This document shows, one piece after another, positions 14,883 through 25,265 of a DNA stretch of 64,000 nucleotides (within the stretch, counting starts at the first letter, position 1; every line of letters starts with the position of its first letter). The stretch is from RI-153 sp041391225 (GTDB lineage Bacteria > Chloroflexota > Anaerolineae > Caldilineales > Caldilineaceae), in NCBI GenBank assembly GCA_041391225.1, contig JAWKOL010000006.1, forward strand, positions 62,001 through 126,000, written 5' to 3'. A program made the position numbers and the translations under genes. Below the pieces are notes generated by a model that searched no databases, had not been told where the DNA came from, and worked only from the letters and a program-made list of their open reading frames with translations.

Positions 14883-17800
14883 TTAGTTTCCGCTGACACG
14901 CGTCAGATCGTTCTTGTTCCGTTCAAAGGCCGCCATCAGCGCGTCTTCGCCGGTGAAGCCCTCGGCTTCGACTTGGGCCATGACTTCTTGCATGCGCCGG
15001 TAGTCGCGGGGGTAGACTTTGACGAACTTGGGTGCAAGCTCGCCCCAGTTCGCCAGGACACGCGCGGCGACGGCGCTGGCGGTGTACTCGCCGTGGCGAC
15101 GCACCAGCGCCTCCAGTTCGGCGATCTCGCTGGGGTCGTCCACCGGCACCAGATCCACCATCTCGTCGTTGTAGCGCTGGTCGAAGTCGCCCACCTCGTC
15201 GAGGACGTAGGCTACGCCGCCCGACATACCGGCGCCGAAGTTGCGCCCCGTCGGCCCGAGGACGACGACGCGCCCGCCGGTCATGTACTCGCAGCCGTGG
15301 TCGCCCACGCCTTCCACCACCGCGGTGACGCCACTGTTGCGCACGCCGAAGCGTTCGCCGGCCACGCCGCGGATGAACGCTTCACCGCCGGTTGCACCGT
15401 AGAGGGCCACGTTGCCGATGATGATGTTCTCTTCGGGCGTGAAGGTGGCGCCATCGGGCGGGTAGACGATGAGCTTGCCGCCAGAAAGGCCCTTGCCGAA
15501 GTAGTCGTTGCCGTCACCTTCGAGGACGAGCGTCATGCCCTTGGGCACGAATGCGCCGAAGCTCTGCCCCGCCGAGCCCTGGAAGCGGAAGAGGATCGTG
15601 TCTTCGGGCAGGCCGTCGCGCCCATAGCGGCGTGTGACTTCGCTGCCCAGGATCGTGCCCACCACACGGTTGATGTTGCGGATGGGCAACGTCGCCGACA
15701 CCGGTTCGCCCTTCTCCAGCGCAGGTTTGGCCAGTTCGAGCAGCGTCGTGTTGTCCAACGCCTTGTCCAGGCCATGATCCTGGGGCATCTGGCAGTAGCG
15801 GCCCACGGTTTCGGGGACGTCGGGGCGGTAGAGGATCTGCGCCATGTTGATGCCGCGCGCCTTCCAGTGATCCACATTGCCGCGGGGTTCGAGCATGTCG
15901 GTGCGGCCGATCATCTCGTCGATGGTGCGGAAGCCGAGCTTGGCCATGTACTCGCGCAACTCCTGCGCCATGAAGTACATGAAGTTGACCACATGCTGCG
16001 GGTCGCCGGTGAACTTCTTGCGCAGTTCGGGGTTCTGCGTCGCCACGCCCACAGGACAGGTGTCCAGGTGGCAGACACGCATCATCACGCAGCCCAGGGC
16101 CACGAGCGGGCTGGTGGCGAAGCCGTATTCCTCCGCGCCCAGCAGCGCCGCAATCGCCAGATCGCGGCCCGTCTTCAACTGGCCGTCGGTCTCCAGGCGC
16201 ACGCGGCTGCGCAGATCGTTGAGGACGAGCGTCTGGTTGGTTTCGGCCAGGCCCAGTTCCCAGGGCAGACCGGCGTGTTTGATACTCGTCTGCGGTGACG
16301 CGCCGGTGCCGCCGTCGTAGCCGCTGATGAGGATGACGTCGGCGTGACCTTTGGCGACGCCCGCCGCAATCGTGCCCACGCCCACTTCCGACACCAGCTT
16401 GACGTTGATGCGCGCCTGCGGGTTGGCGTTCTTGAGATCGTGGATCAGCTCGGCCAGATCCTCGATGGAGTAAATGTCATGATGCGGGGGCGGCGAAATC
16501 AGCCCCACGCCGGGCGTCGAGTGGCGCACCCGCGCGATCCACGGGTAGACCTTGCGACCGGGCAACTGGCCGCCTTCGCCGGGCTTGGCCCCCTGCGCCA
16601 TCTTGATCTGCAACTCCTGCGCGTTGACCAGATACTCGCTGGTCACGCCGAAGCGGCCCGACGCCACCTGCTTGATGGCGCTGTTCTTGGTGTCGCCGTT
16701 GGCTTCGGGGGTGTAGCGGGCCGGGTCTTCGCCGCCTTCGCCGGTGTTGCTCTTGCCGCCGATGCGGTTCATGGCAATCGCCAGCGCTTCGTGGGCTTCC
16801 TTGCTGATCGACCCGTAGGACATGGCGCCTGTCTTGAAGCGCTTGCAGATCGACTCCACCGATTCTACTTCGTCGATGGGGACGGGGTTGTCGCTGAATT
16901 TGAAGTCGAGCAGACTGCGCAGCGTACACATCTCACGCGACTGATCATTGACTAGCGCCGAATACTTCTTAAATGTGTCGTATTCGTTGTTGCGCGTGGC
17001 GCGTTGCAGGTAGTGGATCGTCTGCGGGTTGAACAGATGACGTTCGCCATCGCGCCGCCACTGGAACTCGCCGCCCGCAGGCAAGACGTGTCCGTTGGTC
17101 TGCCGTTCGGGGAAGGCTGCGCGGTGACGGATCGCCACTTCCTCGTAGATTTCGGCCAGACCGATGCCTTCGATGCGGCTGGGCGTCCACGTGAAGTATT
17201 TGTCCACGAGCGCCTGGCTCAGGCCCAGCGCCTCGAAGATCTGCGCACCACAGTAGCTCTGCATGGTGGAGATGCCCATCTTCGAGAGCACCTTGACCAC
17301 ACCCTTCACCGACGCCTTGATGTACTTCATCACCGCGGTTTCTTCGCTGATGTCGGTGAGCATGCCCTGGCGCACCATGTCGGTGATCGACTCGTAGGAC
17401 AGGTACGGGTTGATGGCGGTGGCGCCGTAGCCCACCAGCAGCGCGAAGTGATGCACCTCACGCGGCTCGCCCGATTCCACGATCAGGGCGGCCGGCGTGC
17501 GCAGTTCCTCGCGGATCAGGAAGTGATGCAGCCCCGACGTGGCCAGCAGCGCGGGGATGGCGGCCATGTCGGCGCTGACACCTCGATCCGACAGGATCAG
17601 CACGTTGACGCCCTTTTCGATCAGTTCCTTGGCCTGGAGGTACATGGCTTCGAGCGCGCCTTCAAGTCCTTGCGCCGCTGCCGATGGGGAAGAGCATGGG
17701 CAGCGTGGCCGATTTGAAGCCCGGTTCCGCCAGGTAGCGGATCTTGGCCAGTTCCTCGTTGGTGAGGATCGGGTTCTTGATCTTGATCTGGCGGCAGTTC

Positions 17801-19513
17801 TCAGGCAGCGTCTCCAGCAGATTCAACTCGGTACCCATGTAGACTTCCGACGTTGGTCACCAATTCCTCGCGGATGGCGTCGATGGGCGGGTTGGTTACC
17901 TGGGCGAAGAGCTGCTTGAAGTAGTTGTAGAGCAGTTGCGGCTTGTCCGAAAGGACGGCCAACGGTGTATCGTTGCCCATCGCTTTCCACAGGATCGACG
18001 CCGTCGCGCCATCGGGCCGACCATTACGCGCAACGTCTCGAAGGTGTAGCCGAACGCCTGCTGACGCTGGAGCACCGTCTCGTGATCGGGGCCTTCCACG
18101 CGTGCGGCGGCTGGGGCAGATCCTTGAGGTTGACCAGGTACTTGTCCAGCCATTCGCGGTAGGGATGCTGCGCCGCGGCCGTGGCTTTGATCTCTTCGTC
18201 GGCGATGATGCGGCCTTCTGCCGTGTCCACCAGCAACATGCGACCGGGCTGGAGGCGTCCTTTGTGGGCGATGCGGTCTGCCGGGATATCGAGGACGCCC
18301 ACTTCCGACGCCATCACGACCAGATCGTCCTTGGTGACGTAGTAGCGCGAAGGACGCAGCCCGTTGCGGTCCAACGTGGCGCCGATCACCGTGCGTCGGT
18401 GAAACCGATGGAGGCAGGGCCGTCCCACGGTTCCATGAGCGTGCTGTGGTATTCGTAGAACGCCTTCTTGGCGTCGTCCATCGTCTTGTGGCCCGACCAC
18501 GGCTCGGGGATCATCATCATCATCACCTGGTGCAGCGGACGTCCGGCCAGGGCGAGGAATTCCAGCGCTTCGTCGAACATGGCCGAGTCGCTGCCGTCCT
18601 CGTTGATCACGGGCAGGATCTTGCCCAGATCGTCGCCGAACAGTTCCGAAACAAAGGTGGACTGGCGGGCGTGCATCCAGTTGACGTTGCCGCGCAAGGT
18701 GTTGATTTCGCCGTTGTGGATGATGTAGCGGTAGGGGTGGGCGCGTTCCCAACTGGGGAAGGTGTTGGTGCTAAAACGGGAATGCACCAGCGCCAGCGCG
18801 CTTTCCACATCGGGATCGGCCAGTTCGGTGAAGTAGGCCGGCACCTGTTCGGGCAGCAACATGCCTTTGTAGACAATCGTGCGGCTGCTCAGGCTGGGGA
18901 TGTAGAAACGATCTCCGGGGAGGTTGTCGTTGTAGCGGATGGCGTGTTCGGCGCGTTTGCGGATGACGTAGAGCTTGCGCTCGAAGGCCAGCGGGTCATT
19001 TGCGGTGAGGGTTTCGGCATTCTTGGCGATGAAGACCTGATGCACGATGGGTTCGGCGATCTTGGCGGTTTCGCCCAGGCTGCTGTTGTTGGTGACCAGC
19101 TTGCGCCAGCCCAGCAACGTTTGGCCTTCCTCGCGCACGATTTCCGCGAAGCGCTCTTGGCAGACGCCACATTCGGCTTCGTCGGGCGGGCAGAAGACCA
19201 TGCCCACGCCGTACTCGCCGGGGGCGGGCAGGCTGAAGCCTTCCTCGGCGCAGACCTTGGCGAAAAACTTGTGCGGCACCTGCATCAGGATGCCCGCGCC
19301 GTCGCCGGTGTTGAATTCGCTGCCGCGTGCGCCGCGGTGATCCAGGTTGAGCAGGATGGTCAACCCCTGCTCGACAATTTCGTGAGATTTTTTGCCCTTG
19401 ATGTTGACGACAAAGCCAACGCCGCAGGCGTCGCGCTCGAAGCGAGGATCATAAAGACCTTGCTTCGGTGGCAACCCAACTGGTTTGGAATAGGGATGAT
19501 GATCGCTTGACAC
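14883..19513 (-). CDS. gltB: Glutamate synthase large subunit, copy 2 (at least five frameshifts)
   Basis: A second, distinct GltB. GTG at 19513-19511 (GAGGAG about 9 nt upstream) gives VSSDHHPYSKPVGLPPKQGL, then RDACGVGF with the nucleophile cysteine. The amidotransferase part has HSRFSTNTFPSWERAHPYR and HNGEINTLRGNVNWM. The synthase part has GRFGVTSEYLVNAQELQIKM, SPPPHHDIYSIEDLAELIHD and CHLDTCPVGVATQNPE, and the C-terminal beta-helix includes GSAGQSFGAFVPKG. Conserved sequence changes frame near 18395, 18100, 18015, 17847 and 17680. It is first in the gltB-gltD-gltB series, downstream of the promoter at 19742-19770. The copies differ clearly in sequence, so this is not a recent tandem duplication. 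Confidence 0.9.
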
Positions 19514-19741
19514 AATGACGTCTCCTCGTACTGAGGCTGCCCAAAAAGGAGGAAGGCAGCCGCTCATCCAGATCATAGAAGCACTGTCCGCGGGCGATGA
19601 GATCCATTCGCATCGGCAGTGGACAGGTTGTGTCAGCGTAGACTGGACGACGTCATTGTCGGGTTTTCGGCGTTGGGGTGTGGGGGGGACTGCGGACCGA
19701 CGCTGTGCTTTGTTCCATTTTGCACAGGCAGGGTTCGGAGT
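19514..19741 (-). promoter_or_regulatory. Long leader of the glutamate synthase operon with a small hairpin
   Basis: About 220 nt separate the predicted promoter from the gltB GTG, with no ORF recognised. A 7-bp stem (GGCTGCC 19535-19541 with 19555-19561) with a 13-nt CT/GA-rich loop lies just before the ribosome-binding region. It could act in leader control, but no known riboswitch class is recognised. Confidence 0.35.
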
Positions 19742-19770
19742 AATTTACAACAAGTATGGGGATTCGTCAA
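19742..19770 (-). promoter_or_regulatory. Sigma70-like promoter for the gltB-gltD-gltB series
   Basis: On the minus strand TTGACG (19770-19765) is separated by exactly 17 bp from TAAATT (19747-19742). It lies upstream of gltB copy 2 and directly downstream of the SARP gene's stop, so it fits an independent promoter for the glutamate synthase cluster. Confidence 0.55.
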
Positions 19771-19815
19771 CTAGAATTTTAGGTTTGGCGTATTTAGTTT
19801 CGTGTCCCCTGGGAT

Positions 19816-21870
19816 CTACTCGGTCAATTCTTCGATTCTGCCGCTGATCGGTCGCCGGGTAGTCGGTGTGGGCATTCTTTTCTGATCTGCGGAGCGGGCA
19901 GTGTTCTTCGTGTCGGCGATGCGGTCATCGAGTCGGGCGCGCTGGAGTGGCGTGAGTTCGGCCAGTACAGTGCGCCAGAGCATGTTGTGGCTGAACCGAT
20001 AAGCGTGTTGCCCGGGTTGCGCTTCGCTCATCTCTGCCACCAATCGCCGCGAGATCCAACTGCTCAGGCAGATCTCCACCCATTCCTCCGGCTCGCCCGA
20101 CGCGGTGAGCAACTGCGCGTGGACAAACTCGCGCCCCAGCGTGGCTGCAATCTGCAACAAGCGGCGGGCGCGTGGGTTAAGCCGCGCCAGCCGATTCTCG
20201 AAGACAGCGCGCACGGCCTCGGGGATGGCCATCCCTTCGCTGCTGCATTGGGCGAAGGCGGCATCGTCCATGCCCCAGGCGTGGTTCGCCTCCACCAAGA
20301 TCCCGTCTTCCACCAGGGCGCGGCGCACTTCTTCCAGCACAAACGGGTTGCCTTCGCTCTGCTCCACCAAAAAATGACTCAGTTGACGCACCTGCGCTGC
20401 GTTCAGCCCCTGGTGACGGCGCAAGATCTGGATGACGCTCTCCTGGTTCAGCGCATGCAACTGTGTCGCTGTCAATTCTCCCTCTCGTACGAGAACGTTG
20501 CGGAAGAGCGACAGCGGGTGATTGGGCGTTGTCTCCTCGCGGCGGTAGGCGCACACAAACCAGATGGGGAATCCCTTGAGGCGGTGGTAAAGATAGCGCA
20601 GCAGATCCAACGTCTGCTGATCCGCTTCGTGTAGATCGTCGAAGAAGAGCGCAACGGTGTGTTCGTGTGTCACCGTGACGGCGAGCAACTGCGCCACGGC
20701 CTCGAATAGACGGTTGCGCGCGCCGGCTTCGTCTTCGGGGTGCATGAGTTGCTGGGTCACCGGCACCTCGGGCCAGAGCTGCGCCAGTTCCACGCGCCAG
20801 ATCGGGGCCACGTCCGCGTGATCGAGGATGCTGTTCTGTGAGTTGAAGAGCGGCCTCAGCGCGTTGACAATCGCGCCGTAGGTCAACCCAGAACGGTACT
20901 CGTAGCAACGACTGCGCAGCACCCGCGCGCCACGCCCAGCTGCATAGGCCAGAATTTCATCGAGCAGCGCCGTCTTGCCCACACCGGCTTCGCCCTCTAC
21001 CAGCGTAAATTTGCCTTGCCCGCGGCGGGCGTCTTCGAAGGCGCGCACCAACCAGGTGTGGGCATCGTTGCGCTCCAACAATGGATCGCTAGGCGTGGCG
21101 GACGGCGGCGCAATCCCCAGGGCCGGGGACACGCCGAACATCTCGATCTGGCGACGCAGTTGCAGCGTTTCGGGGCCGGGATCCACGCCCAGTTCCTCGG
21201 CCAACGTGTTGCGACATCGGTCGAACTGGGCCAGCGCCGTGGTCCGCTCGCCGCGCAAGTGATGGAGCAGCATCTTCTGTCGATGTGCGTCCTCGTTCCA
21301 CGGATGCACTTCTAGCAGGCGTGTCACCGCGCGTAGCCCCTGATCGTATTCGCCGCGTTCGGTGTGGTAGGTGATCAGGTTTTGAAATGCCTGCGCCACG
21401 CGCTGCTGCCACTGTTCGCGCTCGCCCGAAAGCCACACGTCGAAATCAGGACACTCCTTCAGTTCCAAATCTTCGAGAAATTCACCACGGTAGATCTCGG
21501 TGGCAGCGGCGGTGAGGTGCGGCTTCTGTTCGGCCATCAGGATCTCGAAGTTCACGACGTCGATCCACAGGTGCGCCGCCGGGTTGATCTGCACGCTCTG
21601 CCGATCCGCCTCGATGACGTTGGGCATCTCGCTGCCGATGCTGTGCAGCACGCGGCTCAGGTTGCCCCGTCCGCGCGTTTCGGATTTGTCGGCCCAAAAC
21701 AGCGAAGTCAGATGGGTGCGCAGCACTGGTTTGGTTTGGCAACACAGATAACAGAAGACCGCAACGGCCTTGCGCGATTCAAGGCGGCCAATCGGCGCGC
21801 CGTTGCGTTCAATCTGGATCGGACCCAGTAAGCGGATCTGGTAGTGGTCTACTTCTGCTGGACTCGACAT
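19816..21870 (-). CDS. SARP-type transcriptional activator with BTAD and AAA ATPase domains
   Basis: A 684-residue AfsR/SARP-like regulator. An OmpR-type winged helix occupies about 9-100 (YQIRLLGPIQIERNG, then LWADKSETRGRGNLSRVLH). The bacterial transcriptional activation domain spans about 105-245 (WIDVVNFE, GEFLEDLEL, NLITYHTERGEYDQGLRAVT, EELGVDPGPET). An AAA/STAND ATPase follows with Walker A GEAGVGKT at 293-300 and Walker B VALFFDDLHEA about 406-416. ATG 21870 is chosen (AGGA about 9 nt upstream, domain starts at once); an ORF extension to 22050 runs through the operator repeats. Divergent from the eCIS operon, with 11-bp-spaced direct repeats in between, so it is the probable activator of the eCIS and of itself. 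No tetratricopeptide tail is present, unlike AfsR. Confidence 0.85.
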   Translation of the reverse strand: MSSPAEVDHYQIRLLGPIQIERNGAPIGRLESRKAVAVFCYLCCQTKPVLRTHLTSLFWADKSETRGRGNLSRVLHSIGSEMPNVIEADRQSVQINPAAHLWIDVVNFEILMAEQKPHLTAAATEIYRGEFLEDLELKECPDFDVWLSGEREQWQQRVAQAFQNLITYHTERGEYDQGLRAVTRLLEVHPWNEDAHRQKMLLHHLRGERTTALAQFDRCRNTLAEELGVDPGPETLQLRRQIEMFGVSPALGIAPPSATPSDPLLERNDAHTWLVRAFEDARRGQGKFTLVEGEAGVGKTALLDEILAYAAGRGARVLRSRCYEYRSGLTYGAIVNALRPLFNSQNSILDHADVAPIWRVELAQLWPEVPVTQQLMHPEDEAGARNRLFEAVAQLLAVTVTHEHTVALFFDDLHEADQQTLDLLRYLYHRLKGFPIWFVCAYRREETTPNHPLSLFRNVLVREGELTATQLHALNQESVIQILRRHQGLNAAQVRQLSHFLVEQSEGNPFVLEEVRRALVEDGILVEANHAWGMDDAAFAQCSSEGMAIPEAVRAVFENRLARLNPRARRLLQIAATLGREFVHAQLLTASGEPEEWVEICLSSWISRRLVAEMSEAQPGQHAYRFSHNMLWRTVLAELTPLQRARLDDRIADTKNTARSADQKRMPTPTTRRPISGRIEELTE

Positions 21871-21941
21871 GTTATCTGTTCCTGGTACTTTAGGACCAAT
21901 CAGATCCAATGAAATCGTGCTCTTATGCAAAAACTCAGCGG

Positions 21942-22023
21942 TTTGCGAAGAGTTTGCGAAGGGTTTGGCGCCATGTGCGAATGCCGTCTGCAGGGTTCCA
22001 ACCCTTTTGCGAAGAGTTTGCGA
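21942..22023 (+). promoter_or_regulatory. Candidate SARP operator: 11-bp-periodic TTTGCGA repeats
   Basis: TTTGCGA occurs at 21942-21948 and 21953-21959, with a degenerate TTTGGCG at 21964-21970, all in exact 11-bp steps. A second cluster has TTTGCGA at 22006-22012 and 22017-22023, again 11 bp apart. Heptamers separated by 4 bp on one face of the helix are the known recognition pattern of SARP winged-helix activators. The last repeat ends about 8-10 bp before a possible -10 (TGTAGT 22031-22036 or TAGTAA 22033-22038), the spacing described for SARP promoters. The eCIS ATPase begins at 22083. Confidence 0.7.
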
Positions 22024-22082
22024 AGAAAAGTGTAGTAACGTACGAGGCACTTGTCAACCCAACGATTTCCGACAAACGACCC

Positions 22083-24224
22083 ATGCTTTCCCAACCGCTA
22101 CTCGACAACGTAGATGCCTACAGCTTTGCCGAATCGGATTTGGCCTTCTTGTTGGCCGAACTCGACCGCGGAGGGCTTTTTCCGCCGACGCGGCGCAACT
22201 GCAAGCCGTGCGGCCCGGCGCATCCGGCGGCCTCATCGTCACCGACGAGGACGTTTCGCTGCTGCTGGATGCCAGATCGGTGGCCGATGCCGGGCAGGGG
22301 AATTCTTTTGACACGTTATTGGCGCAGAAGCGGGCCGCGTGCCCACCGCGCCAAGGCTGTTGAAGCGCCGGCTGGACCGCGGTTGGCGGCGCTGTATCGT
22401 TCGTTCGAGCTATCCGAATTTGAGCGGCGATGCCTTCCTCGTCTGCCTTGCCCCGATGATCGAGTTGCGCTTCGAGCGGCTGTTCGGCTACCTGCAAGAT
22501 GACATCATCGTGCGTCGGCCCACCGTCTCCACGTTGCTCGATCTGTTGGCGGACACCGAAGAGGCGCTTTTCAGGCGCTGTCGTCGTTCTTCGAGCAGGG
22601 AAAGCTCTTTTGCATACAGCGGTTGCTGTCACGCGCCACCGAGCCGGGGATGCGACCGGGGCTGCTCAACCAGCAGTTGATGGTAGACGAGTCGATCCTG
22701 GCCTGGCTGTTGGGCGGGTACCAGCCCGATCCGCGTTTGGAGACGGCGCTGCGTTACACCAATCCGCGCCTGGACGAGAAGGATCACCTGCTCACGTCGG
22801 AAATCTGGCCGACCCTGGCCGACGCCATCAACGGGCAGAGCGTAGCGTCGTTCCACGGCAGTGATTGGCAGGTGCAACTGTCCACGGCGCGGCGGCTGGC
22901 CGTCAACGCCGAAATGCCGTTGCTTGTCCTCGATCTGGCCGAAACACCGTCGAACGGTGACCTGGCGCTGCTGGAGGCTCTGCGCCTGGCCCTGCGCGAC
23001 GCCCGCATGACCGAGGCGTTGTTGTTGATCCAACATTGGGACACGCTTACGGCGCAGACGCCCGGCTACGAACAGGCGGTGCATCTGCTCTTCGCACACC
23101 CTGCGCCGGTCATCGTTAGCGGCGAAAAGGAGTGGTATGTCCACGGCGTGGCGCGTTCCGACGCCATCCTGCGCATCTCGTTCGCCCGTCCTTCGTACAG
23201 CCAGCGTATCGCCATCTGGTCACATTTCGTCGATGCCTGTGATCACGAGTTCGACGGCGGTGTGGATGTGAAGGCGCTGGCCAGCCAGTTTACGCTGGAC
23301 AGCACGCAGATCGCCGACGCCGTCAGCTCGGCCCGTGACGTCGCCATCCAGCGCGGGGACACCATCCACCAGCGCGATCTGGTCAACGCCGCCCGCATCC
23401 ACTCCAGCCCCAATCTGGCCGGTCTGGCGCGCAAGATCGAACCCCGCTACGAGTGGACAGACATCGTGCTGCCCGAAGATCAGCGGGCCATGCTGCGTGA
23501 GATGATCCAGACTGTGCGCGGGCGCGGCGTGGTGATGGAATCGTGGGGCGTCGGCGCAAAGCTCAAGACCAGTTCCGGTGTCACCGTCCTCTTTGCGGGG
23601 CCGCCCGGCACCGGCAAGACCATGTCCGCCGAGGTCATCGCCGGGGAACTGGGCCTCGATCTCTACAAGATCGACCTGTCGGTGGTGGTGAGCAAGTACA
23701 TCGGCGAAACCGAGAAGAACCTGGGCAAGATCTTCGACGAAGCGCAGAGCAGCAGCGCCGTCCTCTTTTTCGACGAGGCCGATTCCATCTTCGGCAAACG
23801 GTCCGAGGTGAAAGATTCGCACGACCGCTACGCCAACATGGAGATCAGCTATCTGCTCCAGCGCATGGAACTCTACGACGGCATCACCATTCTGGCCACC
23901 AACCTGCGCGCCAACATGGACGAAGCCTTCACCCGGCGTATGCAGTTCATCGTCGACTTCCCCTTCCCCGACGTGGAGGAACGCCTGCACATCTGGCGCA
24001 CGCTCTTCCCCGCCGAGCTGCCCAAAACAGGGGAGATCGACCTGACGCTGCTGGCTACTCGCTTCAAACTGGCCGGCGGCAATATCCGCAACATCATTGC
24101 CGGCGCCGCCTTCCTCGCCGCGGCCGACGGCGGCGCCGTGAGCATGGAACACCTGCTGCACAGCACCCGTCGCGAGTTGCAGAAGATGGGGCGGTTGATC
24201 AGCGATGTGGATTTGAGTTTTTGA
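22083..24224 (+). CDS. eCIS AAA+ ATPase, Pvc15/Afp15-like (several frameshifts in the N-terminal third)
   Basis: AAA+ protein required for assembly of extracellular contractile injection systems. The C-terminal AAA+ domain is intact: VTVLFAGPPGTGKTMSAEVI (Walker A), AVLFFDEADSIFGKRSEVKD (Walker B), sensor 1 in GITILATNLRANMDEAFTRR, arginine-finger region MQFIVDFPFP, and a GNIRNIIAGAAFLAAADGG lid. The N-terminal third has family-like sequence spread over three frames (MLSQPLLDNVDAYSF; GLIVTDEDVSLLLDAR; FLVCLAPMIELRFERLFGYL; RRPTVSTLLDLLADTEEALF; ATEPGMRPGLLNQQLMVDES), implying at least four indels between 22170 and 22640. ATG 22083 follows the SARP-type repeats. First gene of the eCIS operon. 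Confidence 0.87.
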
Positions 24225-24243
24225 CGACTGACGAAGGGCAAGC

Positions 24244-25117
24244 ATGTTCGACGAGTTCGATGAGGCGCTGGCGTAAGCTGTTGATCCAGGAGATCCCCAT
24301 TCGCGGTAACGAGGTGGAGATCACCTTCGATCAACCCAAGCGCGAATGGTCGGCCCGGCTCAACCGCCCGACGCTCAATCTCTTTTTGTACGACGTGCGC
24401 GAGAACGTTTCACTGCGCAACCGTACACAGCGCCAATCCGTCGAGCCTGGCCGCCGTGAGGTGCTGATTCAGCGACCCGAGACACGCGTCGATCTGCACT
24501 ACATGATCACTGCCTGGGCCAGCGAGGTCGACGACGAACATCGCCTGCTCACCCGCACCATGTTGTGCTTTCTGCGCCATGCCCAGTTGCCGGTGGCGCT
24601 GATGACAGGCTCGTTCAGCGACTATGATCGGGCGATTCACCTGAGTGTGGCGCAGTACGATCACCCGCTGAATCCCACCGAGATCTGGGGTGTGCTGGAC
24701 AACGAACTTCGACCGGCGCTTTCGTTGCAGGCCACATTGACGCTCTACCCGCACACGCCCGTCCTCGTGCCGGCGATTCGCACACGGGAACTGCGTCTCA
24801 TCGACATGGATCGGGTGGCCCGTCTTCAGCCAGCGCAGTCGCCGACCAATGGCAGCACACAGGCAACGCCCGAAGACGCTATCCTCAGCCGGCTGTGGAC
24901 CATCGGCGGGGTCGTCAACCTGGGCGCCGACCTGGACGATGCCAGCCTCACGCTCGAAGAACTGGATCGCGACATCCCACTCGACGCCGACGGTCGGTTC
25001 GTCATCGGTAACCTGCGCACCGGAACCTACACCCTGCGCCTGGCGATCCCAGGGCAAGCGCCCGTCACACGGACCATCGAAGTACCCTCCGAAGAGTACA
25101 ACGTGACGGGGGGGTGA
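24244..25117 (+). CDS. DUF4255 (Pvc16_N) tail-terminator/cap protein of the eCIS (one frameshift)
   Basis: DUF4255 proteins cap the sheath-tube end of contractile systems (Pvc16/Afp16-like). ATG 24244 reads MFDEFDEAL, then a 1-nt shift near 24268-24273 leads into RKLLIQEIPIRGNEVEITFD, ARLNRPTLNLFLYDVREN, VDLHYMITAWASEVDDEHRL and HPLNPTEIWGVLDNELRPAL, the conserved DUF4255 body. The last 50 residues (RFVIGNLRTGTYTLRLAIPG) resemble a carboxypeptidase-regulatory-like beta-sandwich, an added domain. It begins 19 nt after the ATPase stop. The 148-bp gap downstream holds AAAAGGCAAA direct repeats but no gene. Confidence 0.85.
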
Positions 25118-25265
25118 AGGCGGAGAGAAGGCAAAAGGCAAAGTTCAAAAGGCAAAAGGGCGGAATGGTTCGACGCTATTGGTCGCGAGACGGTCGATAA
25201 TTCGTACCTGCAACCTGCAACATATTCTTCTTCCTATCCATCGTTCACTGAGTTGAGGAGGCACC

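Noticed and set aside
25118..25265. AAAAGGCAAA repeats between DUF4255 and sheath as a regulatory site
   Set aside because: Only low-complexity half-arms without a partner or fixed spacing; too weak to call.
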